In this document: piece by piece, positions 17,396-25,829 of the stretch
How the letters are laid out: each line of letters begins with the position of its first letter
Numbering within the stretch: position 1 is the stretch's first letter
DNA from: Bacteroidetes bacterium OLB10
GTDB taxonomy: Bacteria > Bacteroidota > Bacteroidia > AKYH767-A > OLB10
Assembly: GCA_001567275.1 (NCBI GenBank)
Contig: LNBX01000008.1
Coordinates: forward strand, 62,001 to 126,000
DNA length: 64,000 bases
Direction: 5' to 3'
Program-made: the position numbers and the translations under genes
The notes under the pieces: generated by a model
What the model saw: only the letters and a program-made list of their open reading frames with translations
The model's database searches: none
Told to the model about the DNA's origin: nothing

Positions 17396-18547
17396 ATGGT
17401 TTACTTAAAAAGGAAAATTAATCTCCCCGCATTTACCATTGGAATAGAAGAAGAGTTTCAGGTAATAGACCCGCACACCAGAGAGCTTCGCTCACACATG
17501 CATCAGATTGTTGAAGGTGGCAAAGTTGTTCTTAAGGAACAGGTAAAAGCCGAAATGCATCAGAGTGTAGTGGAGGTAGGAACCAACATCTGCAAAGATG
17601 TGAAGGAAGCACGCAAAGAGGTAACATATCTTCGACAGATGGTAGCTAAACTTGCACACAAGCAAGGACTCGTTATTGCTGCAGCAGGCACACATCCTTT
17701 TTCGCGCTGGCAGGATCAGCTTATCACCGACCATCCGCGTTACGAAGAAATTATTCGTGAAATGCAGGATGCAGCACGCAGCAATCTTATATTCGGATTA
17801 CACGTGCATGTTGGAATTGAAGACCGCGAAACAGGAATACGACTGATGAATCAGGCACGGTATTTTCTTCCACACATATTTGCTTTGTCAACCAACTCTC
17901 CATTCTGGGAAGGACGTAATACGGGTTTCAAATCATTCCGCACCAAGGTGTTTGATAAATTTCCGCGTACAGGCATTCCCGATGAATTTTACAGTGCCAC
18001 ACAGTATGATGACTACATCAAACTGCTCATCAAAACAAAATGTATTGACAATGCCAAGAAAGTATGGTGGGACATTCGTTTGCATCCGTTTTTCAATACC
18101 ATTGAGTTCCGTATCTGCGATATACCCATGCGCATTGAAGAGACCATTACGCTTGCAGCCATCATGCAGGCCATCATTGCCAAACTCTACTGGCTGATGC
18201 AGTACAACCTGAGTTTCCGTACTTATTCCCGTGCCTTAATCAACGAAAACAAATGGCGTGCTGCCCGTTATGGAATCGAAAATAAGCTCATTGATTTTGG
18301 AAAAGAAAAAGAAGTTGAAACCACTCAGCTTATTGAAGAACTGGTAGAGTTTATTGACGACTTGGTGGACGACCTTGGCTCGCGTAAGGAAGTAGATCAT
18401 GTTTTCGACATGATGAAAAAAGGTACCGGTGCCGACCGCCAATTGGATGTGTATGCTAAAACAGGCGACCTGAAAAAAGTAGTAGATTACATTATTAATG
18501 AAACTAATATTGGAATTAGCGTAAAAAAGGATAAAAACAAAGCATGA
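17396..18547 (+). CDS. GCS2-family carboxylate-amine ligase (YbdK-like)
   Basis: A 383-residue member of the glutamate-cysteine ligase type 2 family, which links a carboxylate (often gamma-Glu) to an amine using ATP. The N-terminus has the hallmark FTIGIEEEFQVIDP (metal- and ATP-binding Glu residues). Later come GTHPFSRW, GLHVHVGIEDRE (His-rich active-site strand) and EFRICDIPMRIEET. The length fits the YbdK branch, which has weak or unknown activity in enterobacteria. It is the middle gene of a tight operon with an ATP-grasp protein (14 bp gap) and a class I amidotransferase (4 bp ATGA overlap). This context argues for a dedicated biosynthetic role and against glutathione synthesis, since no GshB-like gene is recognised. 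The true substrates are unknown. Confidence 0.85.
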   Translation: MVYLKRKINLPAFTIGIEEEFQVIDPHTRELRSHMHQIVEGGKVVLKEQVKAEMHQSVVEVGTNICKDVKEARKEVTYLRQMVAKLAHKQGLVIAAAGTHPFSRWQDQLITDHPRYEEIIREMQDAARSNLIFGLHVHVGIEDRETGIRLMNQARYFLPHIFALSTNSPFWEGRNTGFKSFRTKVFDKFPRTGIPDEFYSATQYDDYIKLLIKTKCIDNAKKVWWDIRLHPFFNTIEFRICDIPMRIEETITLAAIMQAIIAKLYWLMQYNLSFRTYSRALINENKWRAARYGIENKLIDFGKEKEVETTQLIEELVEFIDDLVDDLGSRKEVDHVFDMMKKGTGADRQLDVYAKTGDLKKVVDYIINETNIGISVKKDKNKA

Positions 18548-19380
18548 ATATAACACCAGTTCGCGTTGCTGTTCTCGATATGTATCAGGGCGAACCTAAT
18601 GAAGGGATGCGCAATATTAAAGCAATCCTTGAACGATTTAAGAAGTTTGTTGATTACAAAGTTTATGATGTGCGTTCTGCATTGCAGGTGCCGGATTTGG
18701 AGTATGACATCTACATTTCATCAGGCGGACCCGGTTGCCCGTTGCCTGTAGGTGAGGAGTGGGAGCAACCTTTCTTCAATTTGTGGGATTCGCTTTTGGC
18801 ACACAATGCCACTGAAGGCACACGAAAAAAGTATGCGTTTCTCATTTGCCATTCTTTTCAGATGATGGCACATCATCTTGGTTTTGGAAAAGTAAGTGAG
18901 CGTCATTCACCTTCGTTTGGAATATTTCCTGTTCACAAAACCGAAGATGGATTTAAAGATCCGATTATTGGCAGATTGCCGGAACCATTCTATGCAGTTG
19001 ATTCGCGCGAGTGGCAGGTAACTACACCTGATATTGGAAAAATAGTACAAGCAGGCGGCAGCGTGCTTTGTCTCGAAAAAATAAGACCGCATGTGCCTTA
19101 TGAGCGTGCCATTATGGGCGTTCGTTTCAGCAATGAAATGTTGGGAGTACAGTTTCACCCTGAAGCAGATGCTGAAGGTATGTACCGCTATTTTGCACGA
19201 CCTGATAAGAAAGAAAAAATCATTGAACATTATGGTTTAGACAAATACAATGAAATGATTAATTCGCTTACTGACCCCAATAAGATTGAATTAACACATC
19301 ATGCCATCATACCATGTTTTCTTTCAGATGCCATTGAATATTTCTATCCTCAACTAAACTCCGTTGGAGTAAAAATCTGA
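18544..19380 (+). CDS. Class I glutamine amidotransferase-like protein
   Basis: A 278-residue stand-alone class I GATase-fold protein. The triad can be placed: Cys102 in LICHSFQMM, His205 and Glu207 in QFHPEAD, with an oxyanion GGPG at 61-64. The nucleophile elbow lacks the usual flanking glycines (GxCxG), so it may hydrolyse or transfer something other than glutamine, for example a gamma-glutamyl bond. The C-terminal 60 residues extend beyond the core domain. Its ATG overlaps the GCS2 stop by 4 bp, so translation is coupled. With the ATP-grasp and GCS2 proteins it could supply ammonia, or trim a gamma-glutamyl intermediate. The fold is clear; the reaction is inferred. Confidence 0.8.
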   Translation: MNITPVRVAVLDMYQGEPNEGMRNIKAILERFKKFVDYKVYDVRSALQVPDLEYDIYISSGGPGCPLPVGEEWEQPFFNLWDSLLAHNATEGTRKKYAFLICHSFQMMAHHLGFGKVSERHSPSFGIFPVHKTEDGFKDPIIGRLPEPFYAVDSREWQVTTPDIGKIVQAGGSVLCLEKIRPHVPYERAIMGVRFSNEMLGVQFHPEADAEGMYRYFARPDKKEKIIEHYGLDKYNEMINSLTDPNKIELTHHAIIPCFLSDAIEYFYPQLNSVGVKI

Positions 19381-19501
19381 AGGAGCGCGAATAAACTACT
19401 TAACTTGTTACTTATTTAAGCAGGTATTACTGATTTGAATTTAATGTAATTCGATAGTCATATTGAATTATATTTTTTTGAAATGAATTACTTCCTTGAA
19501 A

Positions 19502-19530
19502 TGTAACAAAATTGTATCTACCTTGAAATA
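19502..19530 (+). promoter_or_regulatory. 11-bp periodic boxes upstream of the phosphate porin (candidate PhoB operator)
   Basis: Three related hexamers begin exactly 11 bp apart: TGTAAC (19502), TGTATC (19513), TGAAAT (19524). They are followed by AATTTTG (19538-19544), a weak -7 element lacking the TA. Direct repeats with 11-bp spacing upstream of a phosphate gene are the layout of the enterobacterial Pho box, although the sequence differs. The pstS promoter shows the same spacing and a related core. Operator function is an inference. Confidence 0.45.
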
Positions 19531-19584
19531 AGTTCGCAATTTTGTCTCTGTTCTTTTGCATTAAATTTAAAAATTCAAGATTTA

Positions 19585-20853
19585 ATGAAAAAGACAATTA
19601 AATTATTAAGCTGTATTTTATGTTTCACAACAGCTACTGTTGCACAACAAAACGATGAAACGACAAATACATTAGAGCAACTGGAACAACAGGTTGAGTC
19701 ACATGAAAAGGTAATCAAACAACTAAAGCAGTTCAAAGTTTCAGGCTATGTGCAAACACAATTTCAGTATGGAGAGAAGAATGCATCATTAAAAGTGGGT
19801 GGTGCCAACTCCAATACCAAAGAAAGTTTCAGCAGGATTGGTGTCAGACGAGGACGTATTAAGTTTACTTACGAAAAAGGAATTGCTGCGGGGGTATTTC
19901 AGTTAGACATTACTGAAAAAGGAATAGGATTAAAAGATGCTTATGTTTCCATTAAAGATCCCTGGGCAGGAAGCAATATTTTTAAAGTGGGCGTATTCGA
20001 CCGCCCGTTTGGATATGAGGTTGCTTACTCATCGTCACGAAGAGAATCACCGGAACGTGCAACAGTAACCACTACACTTTTCCCTGAAGAAAGAGATTTA
20101 GGAGCAATGTTAACCCTGCAAGCACCTAAAAATTCGCCATGGAGCATTGTGAAATTAGACGCAGCAATCATTGCCGGCAATGGTATTAAAGCTGATATTG
20201 ATAATCGCAAAGACTTTATCGGACATCTTAGTTTCAACAAAAATTTCAAAGAGAAAACTACTTTAAGCGGAGGTGTTTCATGTTATCTGGGAGGAGTATA
20301 TCAGGGTTCATCTACAGTTTACACCATGAACGGAAGTTCTTTTGAGTCGAGCAAAGACACATCAAATTATGGAGCTTTTGCTAAGAGAGAATATGTAGGT
20401 GTAGATGCACAGTTTGCAACTTCTACGGTTTTAGGGATGACAAGTATTTATGGTGAGTATCTTTTCGGTACGCAACCCGGTGACAAGAGCAGCTCAAAAA
20501 GCCCCAACTACTCTTCGTTACCCACAGGCAATACCTATATAAGAAACTTCAACGGATACTATGTAACATTGGTACAGGATCTGGGAACATTACCGTTTTC
20601 TCTGATTGCAAAGTATGATTATTATGACCCGAATATCAAGGTGTCAAAAAATGACATCGGACTTTATGGTACAGGTAAAGGTGATATTGCATATTCAAAC
20701 TTTGGTGGTGGACTGATGTGGCGCATCAATAGCAGCCTGAGGCTCACTGCTTATTACGACAAAATTTCCAACGAAACTTCCTCTAATCTGACAGGTTACA
20801 CCGATGATTTATCAGACAATGTATTCACATTGAGGTTACAGTACAAATATTAA
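19585..20853 (+). CDS. Phosphate-selective porin (OprO/OprP family)
   Basis: An outer-membrane beta-barrel porin predicted to pass phosphate or polyphosphate. The 422 residues have a signal peptide (MKKTIKLLSCILCFTTATVA), a short coiled coil (TLEQLEQQVESHEKVIKQL, about 28-48), and a barrel starting FKVSGYVQTQFQYG with alternating strand patterns, ending in the aromatic FTLRLQYKY typical of outer-membrane proteins. GRIKFTYEKGIAAGVFQLD matches the porin family core. It precedes pstS by 91 bp in the same direction and shares the 11-bp periodic promoter boxes, so it is probably under PhoB control. It is the outer-membrane step of the transport system encoded downstream. Confidence 0.9.
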   Translation: MKKTIKLLSCILCFTTATVAQQNDETTNTLEQLEQQVESHEKVIKQLKQFKVSGYVQTQFQYGEKNASLKVGGANSNTKESFSRIGVRRGRIKFTYEKGIAAGVFQLDITEKGIGLKDAYVSIKDPWAGSNIFKVGVFDRPFGYEVAYSSSRRESPERATVTTTLFPEERDLGAMLTLQAPKNSPWSIVKLDAAIIAGNGIKADIDNRKDFIGHLSFNKNFKEKTTLSGGVSCYLGGVYQGSSTVYTMNGSSFESSKDTSNYGAFAKREYVGVDAQFATSTVLGMTSIYGEYLFGTQPGDKSSSKSPNYSSLPTGNTYIRNFNGYYVTLVQDLGTLPFSLIAKYDYYDPNIKVSKNDIGLYGTGKGDIAYSNFGGGLMWRINSSLRLTAYYDKISNETSSNLTGYTDDLSDNVFTLRLQYKY

Positions 20854-20855
20854 AT

Positions 20856-20894
20856 CGTAACCAAAACGTAACATCATCTACAAACTGTTGTAAT
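20856..20894 (+). promoter_or_regulatory. 11-bp periodic boxes upstream of pstS (candidate PhoB operator)
   Basis: Four hexamers begin exactly 11 bp apart: CGTAAC (20856), CGTAAC (20867), CTACAA (20878), TGTAAT (20889). AATTTTG follows at 20906-20912, again a -7 element missing the leading TA, as expected of an activator-dependent promoter. Core (T/C)GTAAC is shared with the porin promoter. Confidence 0.5.
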
Positions 20895-20944
20895 AACATC
20901 CTGAGAATTTTGCATCAGAAAATTAAAAGAAGAAACAAATAATA

Positions 20945-21766
20945 ATGAAAATGAAAAAACAAATTTTATTAGGCTTAACGCTATGCAGCCTTGCATTTAC
21001 AACTTCAGCACAAAAAATTAAAGGATCTGAAACGGTGTTGCCAATTTCAGAAAAAGCAGCACAGGTATTTATGAAATCGAACAGTGCCAACAAAGTTACG
21101 GTTACGGGAGGTGGCTCAGGTGTAGGAATATCTGCACTTATTGAAGGCACAACAGATATTGCACAGGCATCCAGAAAAATTAAATTTTCGGAAAGACAAA
21201 AATTACAGGAAAGCGGGAAAGCGGTAAAAGAAATAACTGTAGCAATAGATGCTTTGGCTGTAATTGTACACCCCGGCAATAAGGTGAATAAACTTACCAA
21301 AGAACAACTGGAAGGAATTTTTACAGGTAAAATTAAGAACTGGAAAGAAGTGGGCGGAGAAGACTTAAAAATTGTACCGTATGCTCGCGAAACTTCATCA
21401 GGCACCTATGAATTTTTTAAAGAACATGTATTGAGTAATAAAAACTACATGTCAGGAATTATGAGTATGCCTGCCAATGGCTCCATCATTCAATCAGTAA
21501 GCCAAACAAAAGGTGCAATTGCTTATGTGGGATTAGCATACTTAAATAGCTCAGTACAGGCAGTATCCGTTTCCTTTAACAAAGGTAAATCCTTCACAGT
21601 TCCATCCGTAGCTAATGCAAAAAACAAAACCTATCCGGTGGTAAGACCATTGTTCTATTATTACTTAACTAAATCAGAATCCAAGGTGAAAAAATTCATT
21701 GATTTTAGTCTTTCTTCTGATGGACAAAAAATTGTTGAAGAAGTAGGATACATCAGTGTTAAATAA
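20945..21766 (+). CDS. pstS: Phosphate ABC transporter substrate-binding protein
   Basis: The periplasmic phosphate receptor of the Pst importer. The 273 residues carry a signal peptide (MKMKKQILLGLTLCSLAFTTSA, cleaved before Q). The phosphate-binding elements of the PBP type II fold are visible: KGSETVLPISEKAA near the N-terminus, VTGGGSGVGISALIEGTTDIAQASR (about 52-77), GIFTGKIKNWKEVGG (124-138) and YARETSSGTYEFFKE (146-160), followed by KGAIAYVGLAYL. It is shorter than enterobacterial PstS, in line with the compact Bacteroidota form. It leads the pst operon behind an 11-bp periodic promoter array. Its 124-143 region is echoed inside the adjacent PstC. Confidence 0.94.
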   Translation: MKMKKQILLGLTLCSLAFTTSAQKIKGSETVLPISEKAAQVFMKSNSANKVTVTGGGSGVGISALIEGTTDIAQASRKIKFSERQKLQESGKAVKEITVAIDALAVIVHPGNKVNKLTKEQLEGIFTGKIKNWKEVGGEDLKIVPYARETSSGTYEFFKEHVLSNKNYMSGIMSMPANGSIIQSVSQTKGAIAYVGLAYLNSSVQAVSVSFNKGKSFTVPSVANAKNKTYPVVRPLFYYYLTKSESKVKKFIDFSLSSDGQKIVEEVGYISVK

Positions 21767-21789
21767 TACGAGGAATTGATTTTTTAAAA

Positions 21790-23004
21790 ATGCAAAAAAG
21801 AAAAATCATCAGGCGCATTTTAGATAATATCACTGAAAAACTCTTAACTATTAGCGGTGCTGTTACAGGCATCGCTATTCTTTTTATTACTTTTTTCCTT
21901 TTTACTGAAGGTGCTGCATTATTTCAATCACCACAAGTAGAACATGGATATGCATTGTATGTAAATAGTAGTAATCCAGTAAACACCTTACAACCGGAAG
22001 AAAACAAAGCGATATTTGATGGTGAGATTACCAACTGGAATGAGTTAGGAGGTAAGGATGGTGAAATAAAAATTTTCAGAATTGATGATGCATTTCAGAT
22101 ATATCCTGAAAGTGAATTAGGCGAGAATTATGAATTGCTTCCTGCTAAATTAGGTGAGATTATAAGCAAAGAGGAAAACATTCTGGCTTTCCTTCCAACA
22201 CAATATGCACCACAGGGAGCAGCAGTAAAAGCATTAACCGCAAAAAACATTCAACCAAAAGACTACTTTTTAGGTAAAGGATGGTTGCCTACTGCCACAC
22301 CGGTTCCTCTGTTTGGAGTATTGCCATTGGTATTAGGCACACTCTTAGTAAGCATAGTTGCATTGCTTATTGCATTGCCTTTAGGCTTGGGTGTAGCCAT
22401 CTATTTATCGGAACTGGCAAGTGATAGACAACGCAGGTTATTGAAACCTGTGATTGAATTATTAGCAGGTATTCCATCGGTTGTGTATGGCTTCTTTGGT
22501 TTGGTAGTATTGGTTCCTATCGTTCAAAAAGCATTGAATTTACCGGTAGGTGAAACAGCCTTTACCGGAAGTTTGCTTTTAGCCATCATGGCATTGCCAA
22601 CTATCATTTCTGTTGCAGAAGATGCACTGCGCAATACACCAAGAGCCATGCGCGAAGCAAGTTTAGCACTTGGTGCTACACAATGGCAAACTATTTACAG
22701 AGTAGTAATTCCTTATGCTAAATCCGGAATATCAGCAGCGGTTGTACTTGGTATAGGCAGAGCAATAGGTGAAACCATGGCAGTAATGATGGTAACAGGA
22801 AATGCTGCTGTAATGCCTCAATCATTGATGGAATCGGTGCGTACCATTCCTGCAACCATAGCTGCTGAGTTAGGCGAAGCTCCTGCCGGAGGCGCACATT
22901 ATCAGGCATTGTTTTTATTAGGTTGCATACTGTTTGTGTTCACAATGATAATTTCCATTTCTGCCGAAATAATTTCAAAAAAGAAAAACTATAAAGCACA
23001 TTAA
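21790..23004 (+). CDS. pstC: Phosphate ABC transporter permease PstC with a periplasmic insert
   Basis: Inner-membrane permease subunit of the phosphate importer. It has a first membrane helix at about 22-42, then a 120-residue periplasmic insert (about 45-168), then the usual six-helix BPD_transp_1 domain with the coupling motif EASLALGATQWQTIYRVVIP. It is 404 residues, about 90 longer than typical PstC, because of the insert. The insert contains AIFDGEITNWNELGGKDGEIKI, which closely parallels GIFTGKIKNWKEVGGEDLKI of PstS, so it looks like a reduced phosphate-binding-protein lobe without the SSGT phosphate loop. It lies 23 bp after pstS. Confidence 0.93.
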   Translation: MQKRKIIRRILDNITEKLLTISGAVTGIAILFITFFLFTEGAALFQSPQVEHGYALYVNSSNPVNTLQPEENKAIFDGEITNWNELGGKDGEIKIFRIDDAFQIYPESELGENYELLPAKLGEIISKEENILAFLPTQYAPQGAAVKALTAKNIQPKDYFLGKGWLPTATPVPLFGVLPLVLGTLLVSIVALLIALPLGLGVAIYLSELASDRQRRLLKPVIELLAGIPSVVYGFFGLVVLVPIVQKALNLPVGETAFTGSLLLAIMALPTIISVAEDALRNTPRAMREASLALGATQWQTIYRVVIPYAKSGISAAVVLGIGRAIGETMAVMMVTGNAAVMPQSLMESVRTIPATIAAELGEAPAGGAHYQALFLLGCILFVFTMIISISAEIISKKKNYKAH

Positions 23005-23008
23005 CCGA

Positions 23009-23860
23009 ATGAATAAAAGACTTAGTCAGCAAATAGCATTTATAATTTTTAAGTTGTTTGGTGTATTGGTAGTTGCAATACTGATAAGCATCTTAGGATT
23101 TATTATTGTAAATGGAATAAGTGTAATCAACTGGGAATTTTTAACCGCCTTCCCCGAAGAAGGAATGACTACCGGAGGTATATTTCCTGCAATAGTTGGT
23201 ACACTGTATTTAATCATCGGAAGTTTACTTTTTGCATTTCCATTAGGTGTAATGTCAGCCATATACACCCATGAGTATGCAGGAAAAGGATGGATTGTAA
23301 AAACCATTCGCATGATGACAAACAACCTTGCAAGCATTCCATCCATCGTATTTGGTTTGTTTGGTATGGCTTTGTTTGTAAACAAACTCAACTTTGGCGA
23401 TTCAATCATTGCAGGCTCACTAACCTTGGGACTTTTAGCATTACCGGTAATTATCCGAACTACTGAAGAAGCATTGAAAGCCGTACCCAACACCTATCGG
23501 GAAGCGAGCTTGGCATTAGGAGCAACAAAACTACAAACCATAAAAAAAGTAGTAATACCTGCTGCTATGCCCAATATTATCACGGGTTTGATATTATCCA
23601 TAGGAAGAGTTTCGGGAGAAACAGCACCAATTTTATTTACAGTAGCAGCTTATTTACTTCCACAGCTACCAACAGGAATTTTTGATCAGGCAATGGCTTT
23701 GCCGTATCATTTATATGTATTGGCTACCAGCGGCACCGATTTGGAAGCATCGCGACCAATGGCGTATGGCACTGCATTAGTACTAATTATGATTGTGCTT
23801 ACAATGAACTTGCTTGCATCTTTTATGAGAAGAAAATTAGAAAAGAAACGCTCAAAATAA
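23009..23860 (+). CDS. pstA: Phosphate ABC transporter permease PstA
   Basis: The second inner-membrane permease of the phosphate importer, pairing with PstC. The 283 residues hold six predicted helices and the BPD_transp_1 coupling loop EASLALGATKLQTIKKVVIPAAMPN. SNP-like periplasmic segments near IVNGISVINWEFLTAFPEEGMTTGGIFPAI are the standard PstA signature. It begins 4 bp after pstC and ends 15 bp before pstB, so it is part of the same transcript. No PstS-like insert is present here, unlike in PstC. Confidence 0.94.
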   Translation: MNKRLSQQIAFIIFKLFGVLVVAILISILGFIIVNGISVINWEFLTAFPEEGMTTGGIFPAIVGTLYLIIGSLLFAFPLGVMSAIYTHEYAGKGWIVKTIRMMTNNLASIPSIVFGLFGMALFVNKLNFGDSIIAGSLTLGLLALPVIIRTTEEALKAVPNTYREASLALGATKLQTIKKVVIPAAMPNIITGLILSIGRVSGETAPILFTVAAYLLPQLPTGIFDQAMALPYHLYVLATSGTDLEASRPMAYGTALVLIMIVLTMNLLASFMRRKLEKKRSK

Positions 23861-23875
23861 TAACTGAAAACAAAA

Positions 23876-24622
23876 ATGATTGAAGCAAAAAATATAAACT
23901 TTTACTATGGCGATTTTCATGCACTGAAAAACATAAGCATTGCCATAAAACCCAACACAGTAACTGCATTTATCGGACCATCCGGTTGTGGCAAATCTAC
24001 ATTTTTGCGCTTGTTTAATCGAATGAATGATTTGATTGAAAACACGCGATTGAGTGGAGAATGTTTGATTGAAGGGAAAAATATTTATGACAAATCGGTT
24101 GATATTGATGCATTAAGAAAACGTGTAGGAATGGTTTTTCAAAAACCGAATCCGTTTCCTAAATCAATATTTGAAAACGTAGCCTATGGCTTACGTGTAA
24201 ATGATATGGGCAACAAACAATTTATACAACAACGGGTAGAAGAATCGCTTAAAGGTGCTGCACTTTGGGACGAAGTGAAAGATAAATTACATAAGTCAGC
24301 CTATGAATTATCAGGTGGGCAACAACAACGCTTGTGTATTGCACGAGCATTAGCAGTTGCACCTTCAGTTATATTGATGGATGAACCGGCATCTGCTTTA
24401 GACCCTATTTCTACTTCAAAAATTGAGGAGCTAATACATGAATTAAAACAACAATATACCATTGTTATAGTAACTCATAACATGCAACAAGCTGCTCGAG
24501 TGAGCGACAATACTGGATTTTTTATGCATGGTGAATTGGTAGAATACAGCGATACCAAGAAAATGTTTTTAAACCCCAACAAAGAATCTACACAAAATTA
24601 TATAACAGGAAGATTTGGATAA
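23876..24622 (+). CDS. pstB: Phosphate ABC transporter ATPase
   Basis: The cytoplasmic ATPase that powers phosphate import through PstCA. The 248 residues contain Walker [10 protein letters not shown], the Q-loop with [15 protein letters not shown] (characteristic of PstB), signature LSGGQQQR, Walker [14 protein letters not shown] and the switch His in [13 protein letters not shown]. Length and motif order are typical. It is followed 32 bp later by methylglyoxal synthase, an unusual neighbour, then phoU. Confidence 0.97.
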   Translation: MIEAKNINFYYGDFHALKNISIAIKPNTVTAFIGPSGCGKSTFLRLFNRMNDLIENTRLSGECLIEGKNIYDKSVDIDALRKRVGMVFQKPNPFPKSIFENVAYGLRVNDMGNKQFIQQRVEESLKGAALWDEVKDKLHKSAYELSGGQQQRLCIARALAVAPSVILMDEPASALDPISTSKIEELIHELKQQYTIVIVTHNMQQAARVSDNTGFFMHGELVEYSDTKKMFLNPNKESTQNYITGRFG

Positions 24623-24654
24623 CATTATCAGAAAATATAAAACACATTGAAAAT

Positions 24655-25128
24655 ATGAAAACAATTAAAAGAATTGCTTTAGTTGCTCATGACAACTGCA
24701 AACAGGAATTACTGGATTGGGTAAAATGCCATTGGAATGAACTTATTCGATATGAATTGGTTTGCACAGGTACAACAGGAAATTTGGTGGAAGATATGCT
24801 GCAAAAGTGCATGGACGCAAATGGAGATGATTTTAGATTAAATATAACAAAACTTAAATCAGGACCTCTCGGTGGCGACCAACAGTTGGGTGCTGCTATC
24901 TGTAATGCAGAAATAGATGCATTGTTCTTCTTTTGGGATGCAATGGAACCACAACCACATGATGTGGATATTAAAGCACTGCTGCGCATAGCTACGTTGT
25001 ATAATATCATTTATGCATGCTCACGCTCAACAGCTGATTTAATTATTACATCTCCATTTTTTTCAAATGGATTTCATTTTGGTAAAAATGAACAAATAGA
25101 TAAATACAAAAACAGAATATTACAATGA
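24655..25128 (+). CDS. mgsA: Methylglyoxal synthase inside the phosphate operon
   Basis: It converts dihydroxyacetone phosphate to methylglyoxal and free phosphate, a cytoplasmic bypass of lower glycolysis. The 157 residues align along the whole family: IALVAHDNCKQEL, CTGTTG, KSGPLGGDQQLGA with catalytic Asp75, FFWDAMEPQPHDVDIKALLR with His102, and STADLIITSPFF. The E. coli enzyme is inhibited by phosphate and so is most active when phosphate is scarce. Here the gene is placed between pstB (32 bp) and phoU (4 bp ATGA overlap), which strongly suggests it is expressed with the phosphate-starvation genes. It could release phosphate from sugar phosphates when uptake fails. Enzyme identity is secure; the physiological link is inference from position plus known enzymology. 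Confidence 0.95.
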   Translation: MKTIKRIALVAHDNCKQELLDWVKCHWNELIRYELVCTGTTGNLVEDMLQKCMDANGDDFRLNITKLKSGPLGGDQQLGAAICNAEIDALFFFWDAMEPQPHDVDIKALLRIATLYNIIYACSRSTADLIITSPFFSNGFHFGKNEQIDKYKNRILQ

Positions 25129-25793
25129 AACACAACCAACAAGAGCTGCTAACACTCAAAGAAGACATAAACCAAATGTGGCGATTGGTCATTTCGCAGG
25201 TTGAAAAAGCCAAACAATCGCTTATCGGGAACAATGAAGAACTGGCACTGGAAGTTGTGCGATTAGAAAAACGGGTCAATGCCTTTGAGTTAAAAATTGA
25301 GCGCTCGTGCGAAAACTATATCGCATTATTCAATCCTGTTGCAGTTGACCTGAGATTGATCTTGTCTTTGATAAAAATCAACATCACACTTGAGCGAATT
25401 GGCGACTATGCCGAAGGTATAGCACGTCAGGTTTTAGACAAGGATTGTTCAGTTTTGCATCATGAACTAATTGAAGAACTGGAGCTCGAAAAAATGTTTA
25501 ACCTGTTGCTGCAAATGATGGAAGACAGCTTTGTAGCTTTAAGCTCTGAAAACACCCGGTCATCAGGAAAAATCCTTATGAAAGATAAAGAAGTAAATGA
25601 AATATACCACAGGGCATTTAACCAACTGGAAGCCTATCTTTTGCAAAATCCTGCAGAAATACAATGTGGATTAAAAACAATTTTGCTCATTCGTAAGATG
25701 GAGCGCATTGGCGACCATTGCAGCAATATTGTTGAGGAGATTGTTTTTTATGTTGAAGCAAAAGTTTTAAAACATATTGGTACTGCTGAGTAA
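25125..25793 (+). CDS. phoU: Phosphate signalling regulator PhoU
   Basis: A helical, metal-binding regulator that couples Pst transporter state to the PhoR kinase and keeps the phosphate response off when phosphate is plentiful. The 222 residues show the two PhoU repeats, with VRLEKRVNAFELKIERSC, NITLERIGDYAEGIAR (first metal-binding E/D cluster) and LLIRKMERIGDHCSNIVEEI (second cluster). The start ATG overlaps the mgsA stop by 4 bp. It is followed 36 bp later by the PhoB-like regulator. Confidence 0.95.
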   Translation: MKHNQQELLTLKEDINQMWRLVISQVEKAKQSLIGNNEELALEVVRLEKRVNAFELKIERSCENYIALFNPVAVDLRLILSLIKINITLERIGDYAEGIARQVLDKDCSVLHHELIEELELEKMFNLLLQMMEDSFVALSSENTRSSGKILMKDKEVNEIYHRAFNQLEAYLLQNPAEIQCGLKTILLIRKMERIGDHCSNIVEEIVFYVEAKVLKHIGTAE

Positions 25794-25829
25794 TAATTAT
25801 TTATTATTGTAATCAATATTTGAATATTC

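Noticed and set aside
20923..21405. 160-residue minus-strand frame over pstS.
   Set aside because: It lies inside pstS in antisense, has no family resemblance or promoter, and pstS is unambiguous.
23026..23493. 155-residue minus-strand frame over pstA.
   Set aside because: It is antisense to conserved permease helices and is a composition artefact.
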